Origin: an uncultured Veillonella sp.
GTDB lineage: Bacteria; Bacillota; Negativicutes; Veillonellales; Veillonellaceae
Direction of reading: 5' to 3'
Assembly (NCBI RefSeq): GCF_938010505.1
Contig: NZ_CALLVP010000065.1
Span: 1 to 60,470, forward strand
Length of the DNA stretch: 60,470 bases
The translations under genes were made by a program, and so were the position numbers. The notes beneath the pieces are model-generated. The model had not been told where the DNA came from. It ran no database searches and worked only from the letters and a program-made list of their open reading frames with translations. Shown piece by piece: positions 17,047-25,177 of this stretch (positions are counted from its first letter, which is position 1; the number at the start of each line of letters is the position of its first letter).

Positions 17047-17687
17047 CAACGGATAATTCTTCTAATAATAAGAACAGATACCACAATGATCCCAAGGACT
17101 ATATTCCCAGCTACTATATAAGGCCATGTAAGGTCATCACGTATATCATGCAATATTTTTATATCAAAGATTGGCATATAAACTAGTAAGTTTGCAAAAA
17201 TCCAAACTATGGGCCCTATAAACTTCATCTTCTTAGCAATATCCATTTTATCTAGAATAGACTCGGTTACCTCTACATCCTTTTCAACCGATACATATTC
17301 TTTATTGATATAAAAGCCTTTTAAATATTCCTTCCTATCGGACCATTCTTTAACAGAAAACGTATGTGTACCATTATTATTTTCATACTCTTTATAACGA
17401 GCAACATCAGAAGTATCTATATCCGTATCACCCCAAGTGCCTATTGCCATCTGATAACCACTATTCACAATTTTCATATCCGATGGTAACGCTTTTCCAC
17501 ACGACTTTGAAAACTGGTACGCCTCTCGCCTCTTATCCCAACTGAACCAAAACTCTGCGTTATTCTTATGTTTAATTAGCTTATACTCATACCAAATATC
17601 TCCATGAGTATCAATGTATCGTATCTTGCCTAGAATAGTATATAATTCCCTTCGGATACGTAGCGTCTCGCCATAATTAAAATCCAT
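17046..17687 (-). CDS. truncated DUF4178 paralogue fused to a DUF350 C-terminal relic
   Basis: 213 aa. Residues 1-185 parallel the neighbouring DUF4178 protein, with conserved pieces such as NYGETLRIRRELYTILGKI, WFSWDKRREAYQFSKSCG and GTWGDTDIDTSD, plus the membrane segment. Then, instead of the long tail, the last ~23 residues (AGNIVLGIIVVSVLIIRRIIR) resemble the DUF350 terminus (GNTAAGIMIFG...ALIIAGAIH). The stop overlaps a dead speE start. This shows an internal deletion joining DUF4178 to DUF350 after a tandem duplication. The reading frame and promoter are intact, so a protein may still be made. Confidence 0.75.
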   Translation of the reverse strand: MDFNYGETLRIRRELYTILGKIRYIDTHGDIWYEYKLIKHKNNAEFWFSWDKRREAYQFSKSCGKALPSDMKIVNSGYQMAIGTWGDTDIDTSDVARYKEYENNNGTHTFSVKEWSDRKEYLKGFYINKEYVSVEKDVEVTESILDKMDIAKKMKFIGPIVWIFANLLVYMPIFDIKILHDIRDDLTWPYIVAGNIVLGIIVVSVLIIRRIIR

Positions 17688-17735
17688 AACCGTCTCTCAT
17701 ATTGAAAATCATACATGTAAAATGTATATTACTTA

Positions 17736-17772
17736 TTACTATGATTGTACACGGATTGTAAAAGCCTGCCAA
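17736..17772 (-). promoter_or_regulatory. duplicated promoter, copy 1 (chimeric DUF4178 gene)
   Basis: Minus strand: -35 TTGGCA (17767-17772), 17-bp spacer, -10 TACAAT (17744-17749). One base differs from the copy at 16959-16995. Confidence 0.75.
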
Positions 17773-17833
17773 CACTTCTCAAATTTAAAAGAGAAGATAA
17801 ACTCATTAAATGTATTTTAATATCAAAATAATG

Positions 17834-17867
17834 ACAAAAAAGGACCTACAGTAAACTGTAGGTCCTT
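17834..17867 (-). terminator. terminator of the 107-aa hypothetical gene
   Basis: AAGGACCTACAGT (17840-17852) pairs with ACTGTAGGTCCTT (17855-17867). Six T follow on the minus strand. Confidence 0.88.
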
Positions 17868-17927
17868 ATATCTTGCTATATTTTTGTTTGATTTGATGTC
17901 ATATATATCTATTATATATGAATCGCA

Positions 17928-18251
17928 CTAATCTTCTATTTCTCGAATGTCATATTCAAGATTAAAAAATTTAATAAGCTTTAAAACATTATCTCGATTA
18001 TAATTAGACGGAACTGGAATCAGTAATGTTTTATCACTATTAATATATACCGCTTTTACGTCTTCTCCCCAAACAAAATCAGGAAAACACTCAGCCAAAC
18101 TAAGGTCTTCCCAAGTCTGGCTGCCAACAAGAAGAATTCCTTGACCTAATTTTCTTTGCATAGAACATATTACGTCCCACGCTTCGGCATAATCTGCTAC
18201 GGGCACTGAATCTCTCATAAAATGTGGATTATGATTTAAAACTTTTAGCAT
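17928..18251 (-). CDS. hypothetical protein, 107 aa
   Basis: A soluble, acidic protein without signal or membrane span (MLKVLNHNPHFMRDSV, then GQGILLVGSQTWEDLSLAE and KAVYINSDKTLLIPVPSNY). I recognise no family. The start is ATG at 18251, eight bases after AGGAGG; a GTG three codons upstream overlaps that site. It stands alone between the DUF4178 duplication and an IS remnant, with its own terminator. This is an accessory position, so transfer is possible. Confidence 0.65.
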   Translation of the reverse strand: MLKVLNHNPHFMRDSVPVADYAEAWDVICSMQRKLGQGILLVGSQTWEDLSLAECFPDFVWGEDVKAVYINSDKTLLIPVPSNYNRDNVLKLIKFFNLEYDIREIED

Positions 18252-18354
18252 TTCATCCACCTCCTATTATGTACCATAATTACACCATATTTTTAAATTG
18301 TATGCAATAGATTATTAACCAATCAGAACCACCCTTAAAAGATGAAACTGCTAT

Positions 18355-18569
18355 TTAGAGTGGAATAAATACTAACGTATTCACATGATCTGCCATAATC
18401 TCCCCCTCAATAATCTTGCCCACTTATATTCACATAAACGCCTTAATATTTCACGTAAACTATTTCTGTATTGATTATATATAACTTTACGTCTATACTT
18501 AGGTGTAAATACTATGTGGTATTTGCATAACCATTTTGTGTGCGCAAGACTCTGTGTCTTTGTTGCCAT
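18355..18569 (-). pseudogene. tnpA: degenerate IS200/IS605 transposase (TnpA) remnant
   Basis: The N-terminus is intact and typical (SLAHTKWLCKYHIVFTPKYRR, shown in part). After about 48 codons the frame shifts. The continuation in another frame reads KIIEGEIMADHVNTLVFIPL and then stops. The family's catalytic His-hydrophobic-His motif (DHVHM) has become DHVN, and the Tyr helix and the whole C-terminal half are missing. Only about half of the usual ~150 residues survives, so it cannot transpose. Confidence 0.85.
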
Positions 18570-18702
18570 ATAAAATCACCTTTCTTTTGCATATAATGCG
18601 GCTTGAACACCTACATTATACTTAAGCAAGGTGATTTTTTATATAGCTTTCATTGCCACACCCGCATAACGGGTAGTTTTATGGCTCGCGACTACGTCGC
18701 GA
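18568..18702. mobile_element. probable IS200/IS605 left-end hairpins
   Basis: Immediately upstream of the tnpA relic are ATATAAAATCACCTT (18568-18582) with a near-complement ending at 18644, CCCG/CGGG around 18661, and TCGCGAC/GTCGCGA around 18685-18701. IS200/IS605 ends are subterminal hairpins, so these are read as the old left end. The right end is absent. Confidence 0.45.
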
Positions 18703-18719
18703 ACCAGTCTAAAGACAAT

Positions 18720-18756
18720 AATAAAATAAGCCACCGCATCATATGCAGTGGCTATT
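18720..18756 (-). terminator. terminator of the tRNA cluster
   Basis: GCCACTGCATATGATGCGGTGGC read on the minus strand forms a stem of about nine base pairs, followed by TTATTTTATTATT. Confidence 0.65.
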
Positions 18757-18771
18757 ATAACCCTCATATAA

Positions 18772-18816
18772 AAGGGGCAAATATTTATTATTTAAAGGGG
18801 CAAATAAGGGGCAAAT
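18772..18816. repeat. three copies of AAGGGGCAAAT
   Basis: Exact 11-mers lie at 18772-18782, 18795-18805 and 18806-18816, the last two abutting. They sit 106 bp past the tRNA-Leu 3' end. Their origin is unknown. Confidence 0.6.
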
Positions 18817-18921
18817 TGTTGTTGCAATGCGTTACTCTTTATCTTTCAAATATCCTTGTAAATGCTTTATCTGTTACGATTTATTACAACTCGTTACAAT
18901 CTGTTAATCAGCAAGTAGAAA

Positions 18922-19007
18922 TGGTGCGGTTGGAGGGACTTGAACCCTCACGAGCGTACGCTCACCACCCCCTCAAGATGGCGTGTCTGCCATTCCACCA
19001 CAACCGC
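18922..19007 (-). tRNA. tRNA-Leu (GAG)
   Basis: 86 nt with an encoded CCA end. The anticodon stem CCATC/GGTGG encloses loop TTGAGGG (anticodon GAG, reading CUC/CUU). The long variable arm (GAGCGTACGCTC) is typical of class II leucine tRNA. It is last in the Asp-Phe-Leu cluster. Confidence 0.95.
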
Positions 19008-19019
19008 ATGGAATACAAA

Positions 19020-19095
<76 letters not shown>

Positions 19096-19100
19096 ATAAA

Positions 19101-19176
19101 TGGCGACCCCGATCAGATTTGAACTGACGATCTTCGCCGTGACAGGGCGACATGTTAACCGCTACACCACGGGGCC
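19101..19176 (-). tRNA. tRNA-Asp (GTC)
   Basis: 76 nt, acceptor GGCCCCG/CGGGGTC, anticodon stem TCGCC/GGCGA with loop CTGTCAC (anticodon GTC), CCA encoded. It is first in the cluster. Confidence 0.97.
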
Positions 19177-19205
19177 GCGTATCAACTCTCGTTGACTACT
19201 TGTAC

Positions 19206-19234
19206 ATAATATCATGGATTTAAGACCATTGCAA
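19206..19234 (-). promoter_or_regulatory. promoter of the tRNA cluster
   Basis: Minus strand: -35 TTGCAA (19229-19234), 17-bp spacer, -10 TATTAT (19206-19211), about 30 bp before the tRNA-Asp 5' end. The rest of the gap to 19476 is AT-rich and shows nothing else. Confidence 0.7.
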
Positions 19235-19476
19235 CTATTTTTTCAAAAAAATATTATTACAAAAGTATTAAAATTATTGATTATATTTGATAATCCCTAC
19301 TTTATGGCTTTTATAAGGGAGTTTATCTACTAAATTAAACGTATTCATACTTTATCGCCACAATTCATCAGTTTTCGCATAAGTGCAAAATATCACAATA
19401 TACTTTACTTCATATGCTACAATATGTATATAATCGGTATAAAAAATAACTATCTAGAAACATGAAAGGATTCGCT

Positions 19477-20097
19477 GTGAATAAGTTCAATTCAAAAGGT
19501 GTTATTATCGCCCTTATTATCGCTATTGTAGGCGCACTGGCTGCAGCATGGTACTTCTTGTGGTATGTGCCACATACACCGGCTTACACATTAAAAATCA
19601 TTCACAAAGCAGTACAAGATAAAGATGCAGACGAAGTATTGCGCCACGTAGATATAAAATCCATCGTAAAAAATATCGTAGAGCGAGAAGGCAATAAGTA
19701 TGTCGATACGTCTAATCCACTTGGTAAAGCTACAATAGCAGCCACAAAAACATTTGGACCTGCGCTTATCGAAGATGTATTGCGAAAGTATATCGAAGAT
19801 CCAGATAGCTTTAAATCTGAGCCACCTACCAATAATACTACAACTCAAAACGATGATAATAAGTCCATGGTAGATCGCCTCGTAGAAGGTCGTCTATTTA
19901 AACAACACGATGTAGAAATTAAAGACTTAAAATCGGAAGATAATGGTAATACGGCTACCGTAACTGTAACGATACAAAACAATAAAAAGAATATGACAAA
20001 AGATGTAAGAGTTTTGATGCGTTACTTAGGGGACGGAACATGGGTTATTTACGATATTCCTGACATCGAGGACTTATATACGATCACCTGTAAGTAA
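19477..20097 (+). CDS. membrane-anchored hypothetical protein (DUF2939-like)
   Basis: 206 aa. An N-terminal signal anchor (VIIALIIAIVGALAAAWYFLW) is followed by a motif common in DUF2939-type proteins (TPAYTLKIIHKAVQDKDADEVLRHVD, in part). A linker with Asn/Thr/Asp follows, then a C-terminal beta-rich segment (ATVTVTIQ, VRVLMRYLGDGTWVIYDI). It probably sits on the outer face of the cytoplasmic membrane; its function is unknown. The likely start is GTG at 19477, with AAAGGA six bases upstream. The ATG at 19462 has no ribosome site. It is a plus-strand single gene facing the men operon. Confidence 0.75.
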   Translation: MNKFNSKGVIIALIIAIVGALAAAWYFLWYVPHTPAYTLKIIHKAVQDKDADEVLRHVDIKSIVKNIVEREGNKYVDTSNPLGKATIAATKTFGPALIEDVLRKYIEDPDSFKSEPPTNNTTTQNDDNKSMVDRLVEGRLFKQHDVEIKDLKSEDNGNTATVTVTIQNNKKNMTKDVRVLMRYLGDGTWVIYDIPDIEDLYTITCK

Positions 20098-20133
20098 ACA
20101 TCACTCAATATATAATTTAAAATACATCTATAA

Positions 20134-20200
20134 AGGATACCAGCCCTACAAAATCTCCAAAGCGAGCCAAGTTGATTTTGTAGGGCTGGTATCTTTTTTA
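20134..20200 (+). terminator. strong convergent terminator
   Basis: A 20-bp perfect stem (20136-20155 with 20174-20193) followed by TTTTTT on the plus strand. It also bounds the menaquinone operon, which ends at 20224 from the other side. Confidence 0.9.
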
Positions 20201-20223
20201 TATCACTTCATACCATATATTAG

Positions 20224-20601
20224 TTAACGATTAAAGTCTACGATTGCCAAGGTTACAGTTACTTGCGAAATAAGGCGTTGTGCATCATCAATCATATCAA
20301 AGCGCCAAACGTGGGAGGTTTTGCCTTTCAATAGTAGCGTACCTAAAGCTGTTAAATCTCCTTCGCATTTTACAGGGCGCAAGTGGTTCGCAGTTATAGA
20401 CTGGCCTACACCAAATTTATGAGAGCCTACCAATTCATTGCTCATCATTCCTGCAATAATTTCTGCAAAAGCTAATGTAGCACCACCGTTTAAATAGCCT
20501 TGTGGTTGTTTGTGAAACTCAGTTAAATTCATTTTTGCAATACATGTGGTATCACTCGTCATACGAGGAGCATCAATTTGTAAGGATTCAATTAAATTCA
20601 T
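20224..20601 (-). CDS. menI: hotdog thioesterase, probable DHNA-CoA thioesterase
   Basis: 125 aa, standard size for a PaaI/YdiI hotdog enzyme. The active-site helix reads YLNGGATLAFAEIIAG, with the expected catalytic Glu. However, the usual HGG is NGG, so the helper His is replaced by Asn. Position as last gene of the men operon supports release of 1,4-dihydroxy-2-naphthoate from its CoA thioester before MenA. The ATG at 20601 overlaps the menC stop (ATGA). No menA or menG lies in the window. Confidence 0.8.
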   Translation of the reverse strand: MNLIESLQIDAPRMTSDTTCIAKMNLTEFHKQPQGYLNGGATLAFAEIIAGMMSNELVGSHKFGVGQSITANHLRPVKCEGDLTALGTLLLKGKTSHVWRFDMIDDAQRLISQVTVTLAIVDFNR

Positions 20602-21749
20602 AGTGTTCGTTTCTCCACACAATACGCGTCTAGTCTATCATCAAAGACTGTTACACCTAGTCCATCTCCATTGGGAACATGCATAACACCATTTTTAAAT
20701 GTTAAATCTGGATAGATAAGATCTCGTTCAAAATATCTATTTGAGTCAGATAAATCACCTGCCATATAGGAATCTCCCAATGCAGCTAGTTGGACGTGAA
20801 GCATTTTAGAAACACCTGACTCAACCATGCTCCCTATCCAATATGGAATGTGACGTTCTCTACATAGATTAATAGCCGCCTTTGTTGGAATAAGGCCGCC
20901 CATTCGCCCTACTTTTACATTCAACACATCGATTAAGTCATATTCAATAGCATAGGACAAATCATCATACCCTAAGATGGACTCATCCAAACAAATTGGC
21001 GTATAGATTTTCCAATCACCATTATTAAGACGCTCCCACTTCCAATCTTTATAGGATTGAAGGGTTGTCATAGCAAAGGGTTCTTCAATACAAGTCAAGT
21101 TTAAATCATTATATTGGCGGACCTTTTCTATTTCATCATAGGAATAGCTTTGATTCGCATCAGCCGCTAAGACTAAATCTGGGTAATGTTTGCGAACTAA
21201 AGCTAGACGTTCATAACCATCTACAGGATTTACCTTTAATTTAATCCGCTTACAACCACTTATAACATGGCGCTCTACAATATCGAGTAATTTATCTATT
21301 GGTACATCACCGACAACGACACCACTTTCAATAGTATCTTGTAAAGCTTGTCCCATAATATAAGAAACAGAGTTTACACCTACCCGTTCGCAATGAAGAT
21401 GAATGAGCGCATTTTCTAGAGCCGCAATGGCCATAGGCATATTATCTCGATTGAGCCAAAACTGTAATTGTCGAACATAGGTCATGAGCGGTTTAGGGCG
21501 CATCAAGCGCAAATTAAAGATATAATCATCTACTAAGGTTTTCCAACAGGTTTCTACGGTCTCAAATGTATAGAATGGCTCTGTGAAAGCTACGCATTCC
21601 CCATACCCTACATAACCTTGTTGATCCTCGATACGGATTACGATGGTTTCCCGCTCTTTTACCTCCCCCTTGGCGGTCTTGAAGTTAAAGTTCAGCGGCA
21701 ATTTAAGGCGATATGTAGTTATACTTTTAAAGTTTAAAATATCATTCAT
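20598..21749 (-). CDS. menC: o-succinylbenzoate synthase
   Basis: 383 aa, enolase superfamily. It shows KRIKLKVNP (the KxK acid/base pair), metal ligands in LAADANQSY, CIEEPF and CLDESI, and the second lysine in VLNVKVGRMGG. It dehydrates SHCHC to o-succinylbenzoate in menaquinone synthesis. It begins 7 bp after menE, with GAGGCGCCT before ATG. N-succinylamino acid racemase is a related activity, but the men gene context decides for MenC. Confidence 0.93.
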   Translation of the reverse strand: MNDILNFKSITTYRLKLPLNFNFKTAKGEVKERETIVIRIEDQQGYVGYGECVAFTEPFYTFETVETCWKTLVDDYIFNLRLMRPKPLMTYVRQLQFWLNRDNMPMAIAALENALIHLHCERVGVNSVSYIMGQALQDTIESGVVVGDVPIDKLLDIVERHVISGCKRIKLKVNPVDGYERLALVRKHYPDLVLAADANQSYSYDEIEKVRQYNDLNLTCIEEPFAMTTLQSYKDWKWERLNNGDWKIYTPICLDESILGYDDLSYAIEYDLIDVLNVKVGRMGGLIPTKAAINLCRERHIPYWIGSMVESGVSKMLHVQLAALGDSYMAGDLSDSNRYFERDLIYPDLTFKNGVMHVPNGDGLGVTVFDDRLDAYCVEKRTL

Positions 21750-21756
21750 AGGCGCC

Positions 21757-23238
21757 TCAATTTTCTAATTTCAGTTCATTGCGCAATATTTTTCCTGTTC
21801 CATTTCGAGGCAAAGCAGTCAAGACTTTTACATATTTTGGAACCTTATATTTTGCTAAAGAATTAGTCATAAAGTCTATAATGTCATCTGTAGTCATGCT
21901 TTTACCATCATGAAAGGCCACAAAGAGCGCTGGCACTTGCCCCCATTTATCATCCGGTACAGGAACAACCGCACATTCTTTCACTGCTGGTAATGTATAC
22001 ACTAAATCCTCTAGTTCCTTAGGGTAAATATTTTCACCCCCAGAAATGATGAGATCCTTACGGCGATTCAAAATATAAACAAAGCCATCCTCATCGATGT
22101 AACCAATATCATCTGTATTAAAGTCTCCATCGATAGGTTCCTTGTTGATATACCCAGACATAACCATCGGGCCAGTCAAATGAATTTCGCCTACCCCATC
22201 CGCATCAGGGTTATCGATGCGAACCTGCATACTAGGCAATGGCTTACCTACAGATTCTCGTTTATCAGGATAATCCAATACCGAGAAGGTCACGCTTTGA
22301 CTAAAGGTTTCCGTCATACCGTAAGTCTTATAGATAGGCAAGGATTTCTTTTCACAAGCATCGATTAGCGCCATCGGAATGAACTCTCCACCAAGCAAGA
22401 TAACACGTAATACATGGTGCGTAATATGCGGCTCTAATTGAGTCAAAATGGTAGGCACTAAGGACATCATATTGATTTGCTCAGTTTCTATGAGTTTTAG
22501 AACTTGAGCTTCATCATATTTAGACAAAATAGTGACAGCCATCCCATTATAAAGAGACCTCATCAAGATAGATAAACCACTCACATGAAACAGAGGCAGT
22601 ACCATTAGCCAATTATCCTGCTCTGTTTTCCCTAGTACCTCTTGGGATGCTTGTACATGAGCTTTAATTTGTCCCCATCGAAGCGGTACAGCCTTAAATT
22701 GCCCCGTAGTAGCGCTCGTATTCATGATAGCAGCTATGTCTGTGTCCGCAAAGGTCCAATCAAAGGAGTCCTCGACTGCTAAATCTGATAGAATTCTTTC
22801 TAGAGTTTCAAACTCAATTGTAACAATTGAATTAGAGACCTCCGAATCAACGGAATGAGATAATTGATTTTCAACAGAATCTGATACTATAGGATCAACT
22901 AAATTTGATACTTGAGTTTCGATGGTATCAGGCAATTGATTACGTCGTTCTTTACTATGTAATACGGTGGTGATACCTAATTGATCCAATTGGTTCGCTA
23001 TTTCGTTTGGCTTAAGATGTACATTGAGTAAAAGTACCTCTTTATGAACTAGCATAGCGCCCAACACATACATTGCCATGGTCACAGAGTTATCGGATAC
23101 GATAGCCACACGAGATGCATCTAAAGGCGCTAAATTACGAGCTACATGAAGTACACCGCGGTATATATCGTTATAAGTATATTCATTTATACATTTACGA
23201 TTAGGATAGTGCTGTGCACCATGGCGTAACCACTCCAT
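21757..23238 (-). CDS. menE: o-succinylbenzoate-CoA ligase
   Basis: 493 aa, ANL adenylating family: ATP loop NTSATTGQFKAVP, YGMTETFSQ, YINKEPIDGDFNTDDIGYID (in part), GGENIYPKELE and the C-terminal lysine in PRNGTGKILRNE. It activates OSB to OSB-CoA for MenB. A low-complexity insert of about 37 residues (nt 22822-22935; VSNLVDP, VSDSVEN, LSHSVDS, EVSNSIV) sits in the N-terminal domain. It is longer than the family needs and looks repeat-derived. Of two adjacent ATG codons the second (23238) has the better spacing from GAGGTG. Confidence 0.92.
   Translation of the reverse strand: MEWLRHGAQHYPNRKCINEYTYNDIYRGVLHVARNLAPLDASRVAIVSDNSVTMAMYVLGAMLVHKEVLLLNVHLKPNEIANQLDQLGITTVLHSKERRNQLPDTIETQVSNLVDPIVSDSVENQLSHSVDSEVSNSIVTIEFETLERILSDLAVEDSFDWTFADTDIAAIMNTSATTGQFKAVPLRWGQIKAHVQASQEVLGKTEQDNWLMVLPLFHVSGLSILMRSLYNGMAVTILSKYDEAQVLKLIETEQINMMSLVPTILTQLEPHITHHVLRVILLGGEFIPMALIDACEKKSLPIYKTYGMTETFSQSVTFSVLDYPDKRESVGKPLPSMQVRIDNPDADGVGEIHLTGPMVMSGYINKEPIDGDFNTDDIGYIDEDGFVYILNRRKDLIISGGENIYPKELEDLVYTLPAVKECAVVPVPDDKWGQVPALFVAFHDGKSMTTDDIIDFMTNSLAKYKVPKYVKVLTALPRNGTGKILRNELKLEN
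22822..22935 (-). repeat. repeat-like low-complexity insert in menE
   Basis: The codons for this stretch repeat V-S/D-S-(V/N) units with Gln, Glu and Asp. Flanking sequence is ordinary ANL fold. It is in frame. Confidence 0.55.
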
Positions 23239-23289
23239 CATCTCACCTCGTATCTAGATCTAATCACTAATAAGTAATCACTAATTACC

Positions 23290-23346
23290 AATAAGTAATA
23301 AGTAATAAGCAATAAATTAATAAATAATAAGTAGTAAGTAATAACT
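23290..23346. repeat. tandem 7-bp repeat (AATAAGT)
   Basis: About eight imperfect copies of AATAAGT, with one single-base insertion, preceded at 23268-23289 by a looser copy. It lies in the 231-bp gap between menB and menE, inside the operon. Confidence 0.75.
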
Positions 23347-23393
23347 AAAATGTAATAATTGAACTATGATAAATAAAGAGATATTACAAGAAA

Positions 23394-23414
23394 GGCGCCT
23401 CATGTAGAGGCGCA
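23394..23414 (-). terminator. hairpin after menB, weak terminator or processing site
   Basis: GCGCCTC (23395-23401) pairs with GAGGCGC (23407-23413). On the minus strand it is followed by CTTTCTTGT, not a true T run. It may reduce transcription into menE-menC-menI. Confidence 0.45.
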
Positions 23415-23469
23415 CTTGTCGTTTTAACAGTTAATATAATCCGTAATATAGGACTGTATCGACTCCCTA

Positions 23470-24312
23470 TTAAGGGAATTTAGGGAATTGTTTGAAGTTA
23501 GGTTTGCGTTTTTCCTTGAACGCGTCGCGACCTTCTTTAGCTTCATCGATTGTGTAGTACATCAATGTAGCGTCCCCTGCAAATTGTTGTAAACCTGCAA
23601 GACCATCTGTATCGGCATTGAAGGCACCTTTCAACATGCGCAATGCCATTGGGGATAATTCAAGGATTTCGCTACACCATTGTACTGTTTCTTCTTCCAA
23701 TTTATCGAATGGTACCACAGTATTAACCATGCCCATTTCATAAGCTTGAGCTGCAGTGTATTGTCGGCACAAGAACCATACTTCGCGAGCGCGTTTGTGA
23801 CCGATCATGCGAGCCAAATAACCTGCCCCATAACCAGCATCGAAGGAACCTACACGAGGACCAGTTTGACCGAATTTAGCATTTTCAGAAGCGATGGTAA
23901 GGTCACATACGATGTGCAACACATGACCGCCACCGATAGCATAACCATTAACCATAGCGATAACAGGTTTAGGAATAACGCGAATCAAGCGTTGTAAATC
24001 GAGAACGTTCAAGCGAGGTACATTATCGTCACCTACATAACCACCGTGACCACGTACGCTTTGGTCACCGCCGGAGCAGAACGCTTCTTTATCTTCGCCT
24101 TTTCCGTGGTTAGCACCAGTCAATACGATTACGCCTACTTCGTTATCTTCACGAGCTACTGTGAAAGCATCAATTAACTCTATTACCGTTTTAGGACGGA
24201 ATGCGTTGCGCACTTCTGGACGGTTAATAGTAATCTTTGCAATGCCATTATATGTTTCGTAAATTACATCTTCATAATTACGATCCAATACTTTCCAATC
24301 AAATTTGCTCAT
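23470..24312 (-). CDS. menB: 1,4-dihydroxy-2-naphthoyl-CoA synthase
   Basis: 280 aa, crotonase superfamily. Oxyanion-hole and signature segments are visible: CSGGDQSVRGHGGYVG, VNGYAIGGGHVLH, QTGPRVGSFDAGYGA and YTAAQAYEMGMVN. It performs the ring closure of OSB-CoA. Length and the extended GDQ loop fit MenB rather than a general enoyl-CoA hydratase. AAGGTTAAGTCC precedes ATG. It lies 4 bp downstream of menH. Confidence 0.96.
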   Translation of the reverse strand: MSKFDWKVLDRNYEDVIYETYNGIAKITINRPEVRNAFRPKTVIELIDAFTVAREDNEVGVIVLTGANHGKGEDKEAFCSGGDQSVRGHGGYVGDDNVPRLNVLDLQRLIRVIPKPVIAMVNGYAIGGGHVLHIVCDLTIASENAKFGQTGPRVGSFDAGYGAGYLARMIGHKRAREVWFLCRQYTAAQAYEMGMVNTVVPFDKLEEETVQWCSEILELSPMALRMLKGAFNADTDGLAGLQQFAGDATLMYYTIDEAKEGRDAFKEKRKPNFKQFPKFP

Positions 24313-24316
24313 GGAC

Positions 24317-25177
24317 TTAACCTTTCTTCTGTAAAAAATCTAACACCGCTCGTTCAAAAATCTGCGGTTTCTCTATATGTACATTATGCCCCGCCCCTTC
24401 GACGATGACATGATTAAATCTTGGCAACTTGCCAAATACATCTCTTCCTATTGTAGTATATTTTGTATCTAATGCGCCACTCACATATAAACCATTAACA
24501 GAGAATTTTTCTAATTTATCGCCTACATAAGACATTACGCCCTGCCCTGAGCCACGCAATGTACAGGCTAAGGCGTACGTGCTATTATTGGATCGACGTA
24601 GATAGATTAATTCCTCTACCCCTTCTGAAAGTTGTTTTTGACTTTCAAAAATAGGAACCTCTGCCCATCGTGTAGCAAACCAAGCGCCATCATGCTCTTC
24701 GATGTGACTCGCTAAGTCTTCATCAGCCTTACGGCGTTCAGCTCGCTCAACATCAGAAGCGATACCTACAGAGCCACTTTCAAGAACGATACCTTTGATT
24801 TCACGTTCGTAGTGCAAAGCATAAGAAAGCGCAATACGCGCACCCATGGAATAACCCATGAGGTAATAGCTTTCACCAACCATATGATAAATAACTGTAT
24901 GCAAATCCTCTATCATTTGAGGAATTGTATAGGCCTTATCCTCATCAGGAATATCTGAATCACCATGGCCGATCAAATCGATACGGACCACACGATACCC
25001 CGGCAGATTAATAGAATCCCAAGTGTAGCTTGATTCAGAAAAACCATGGAAACATACAATGGGTTCACCGTCTCCAACCACAGTCAAACCGTAGCGGTAC
25101 TCACCCAAGTCAAAATACATACGCTGAGCTGGATTACATAAAGCATTATCTACAATACTGCAAAAATACTGACTCAT
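24317..25177 (-). CDS. menH: SHCHC synthase (alpha/beta hydrolase)
   Basis: 286 aa. The alpha/beta hydrolase core begins at about residue 39 (IVCFHGFSESSYTW). The nucleophile elbow is GYSMGARIALSY, and the catalytic His is in GAGHNVHIEKP. In a men operon it eliminates pyruvate from SEPHCHC to give SHCHC. The ATG overlaps the menD stop (ATGA), tightly coupling the two steps. The first ~25 residues extend beyond the shortest MenH proteins. Confidence 0.9.
   Translation of the reverse strand: MSQYFCSIVDNALCNPAQRMYFDLGEYRYGLTVVGDGEPIVCFHGFSESSYTWDSINLPGYRVVRIDLIGHGDSDIPDEDKAYTIPQMIEDLHTVIYHMVGESYYLMGYSMGARIALSYALHYEREIKGIVLESGSVGIASDVERAERRKADEDLASHIEEHDGAWFATRWAEVPIFESQKQLSEGVEELIYLRRSNNSTYALACTLRGSGQGVMSYVGDKLEKFSVNGLYVSGALDTKYTTIGRDVFGKLPRFNHVIVEGAGHNVHIEKPQIFERAVLDFLQKKG

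Larger units (their letters stand above)
18570..18921. other. 352-bp non-coding stretch between IS relic and tRNA-Leu
   Basis: It contains the IS end hairpins, the tRNA operon terminator, three AAGGGGCAAAT repeats and about 100 bases of plain sequence before the tRNA. A plus-strand frame through here runs into the tRNAs and is not a gene. Confidence 0.6.

Noticed and set aside
23262..23346. CRISPR array in the men operon gap
   Set aside because: Repeat units are 7 bp, contiguous and without spacers; this is a simple tandem repeat. No CRISPR was seen elsewhere.
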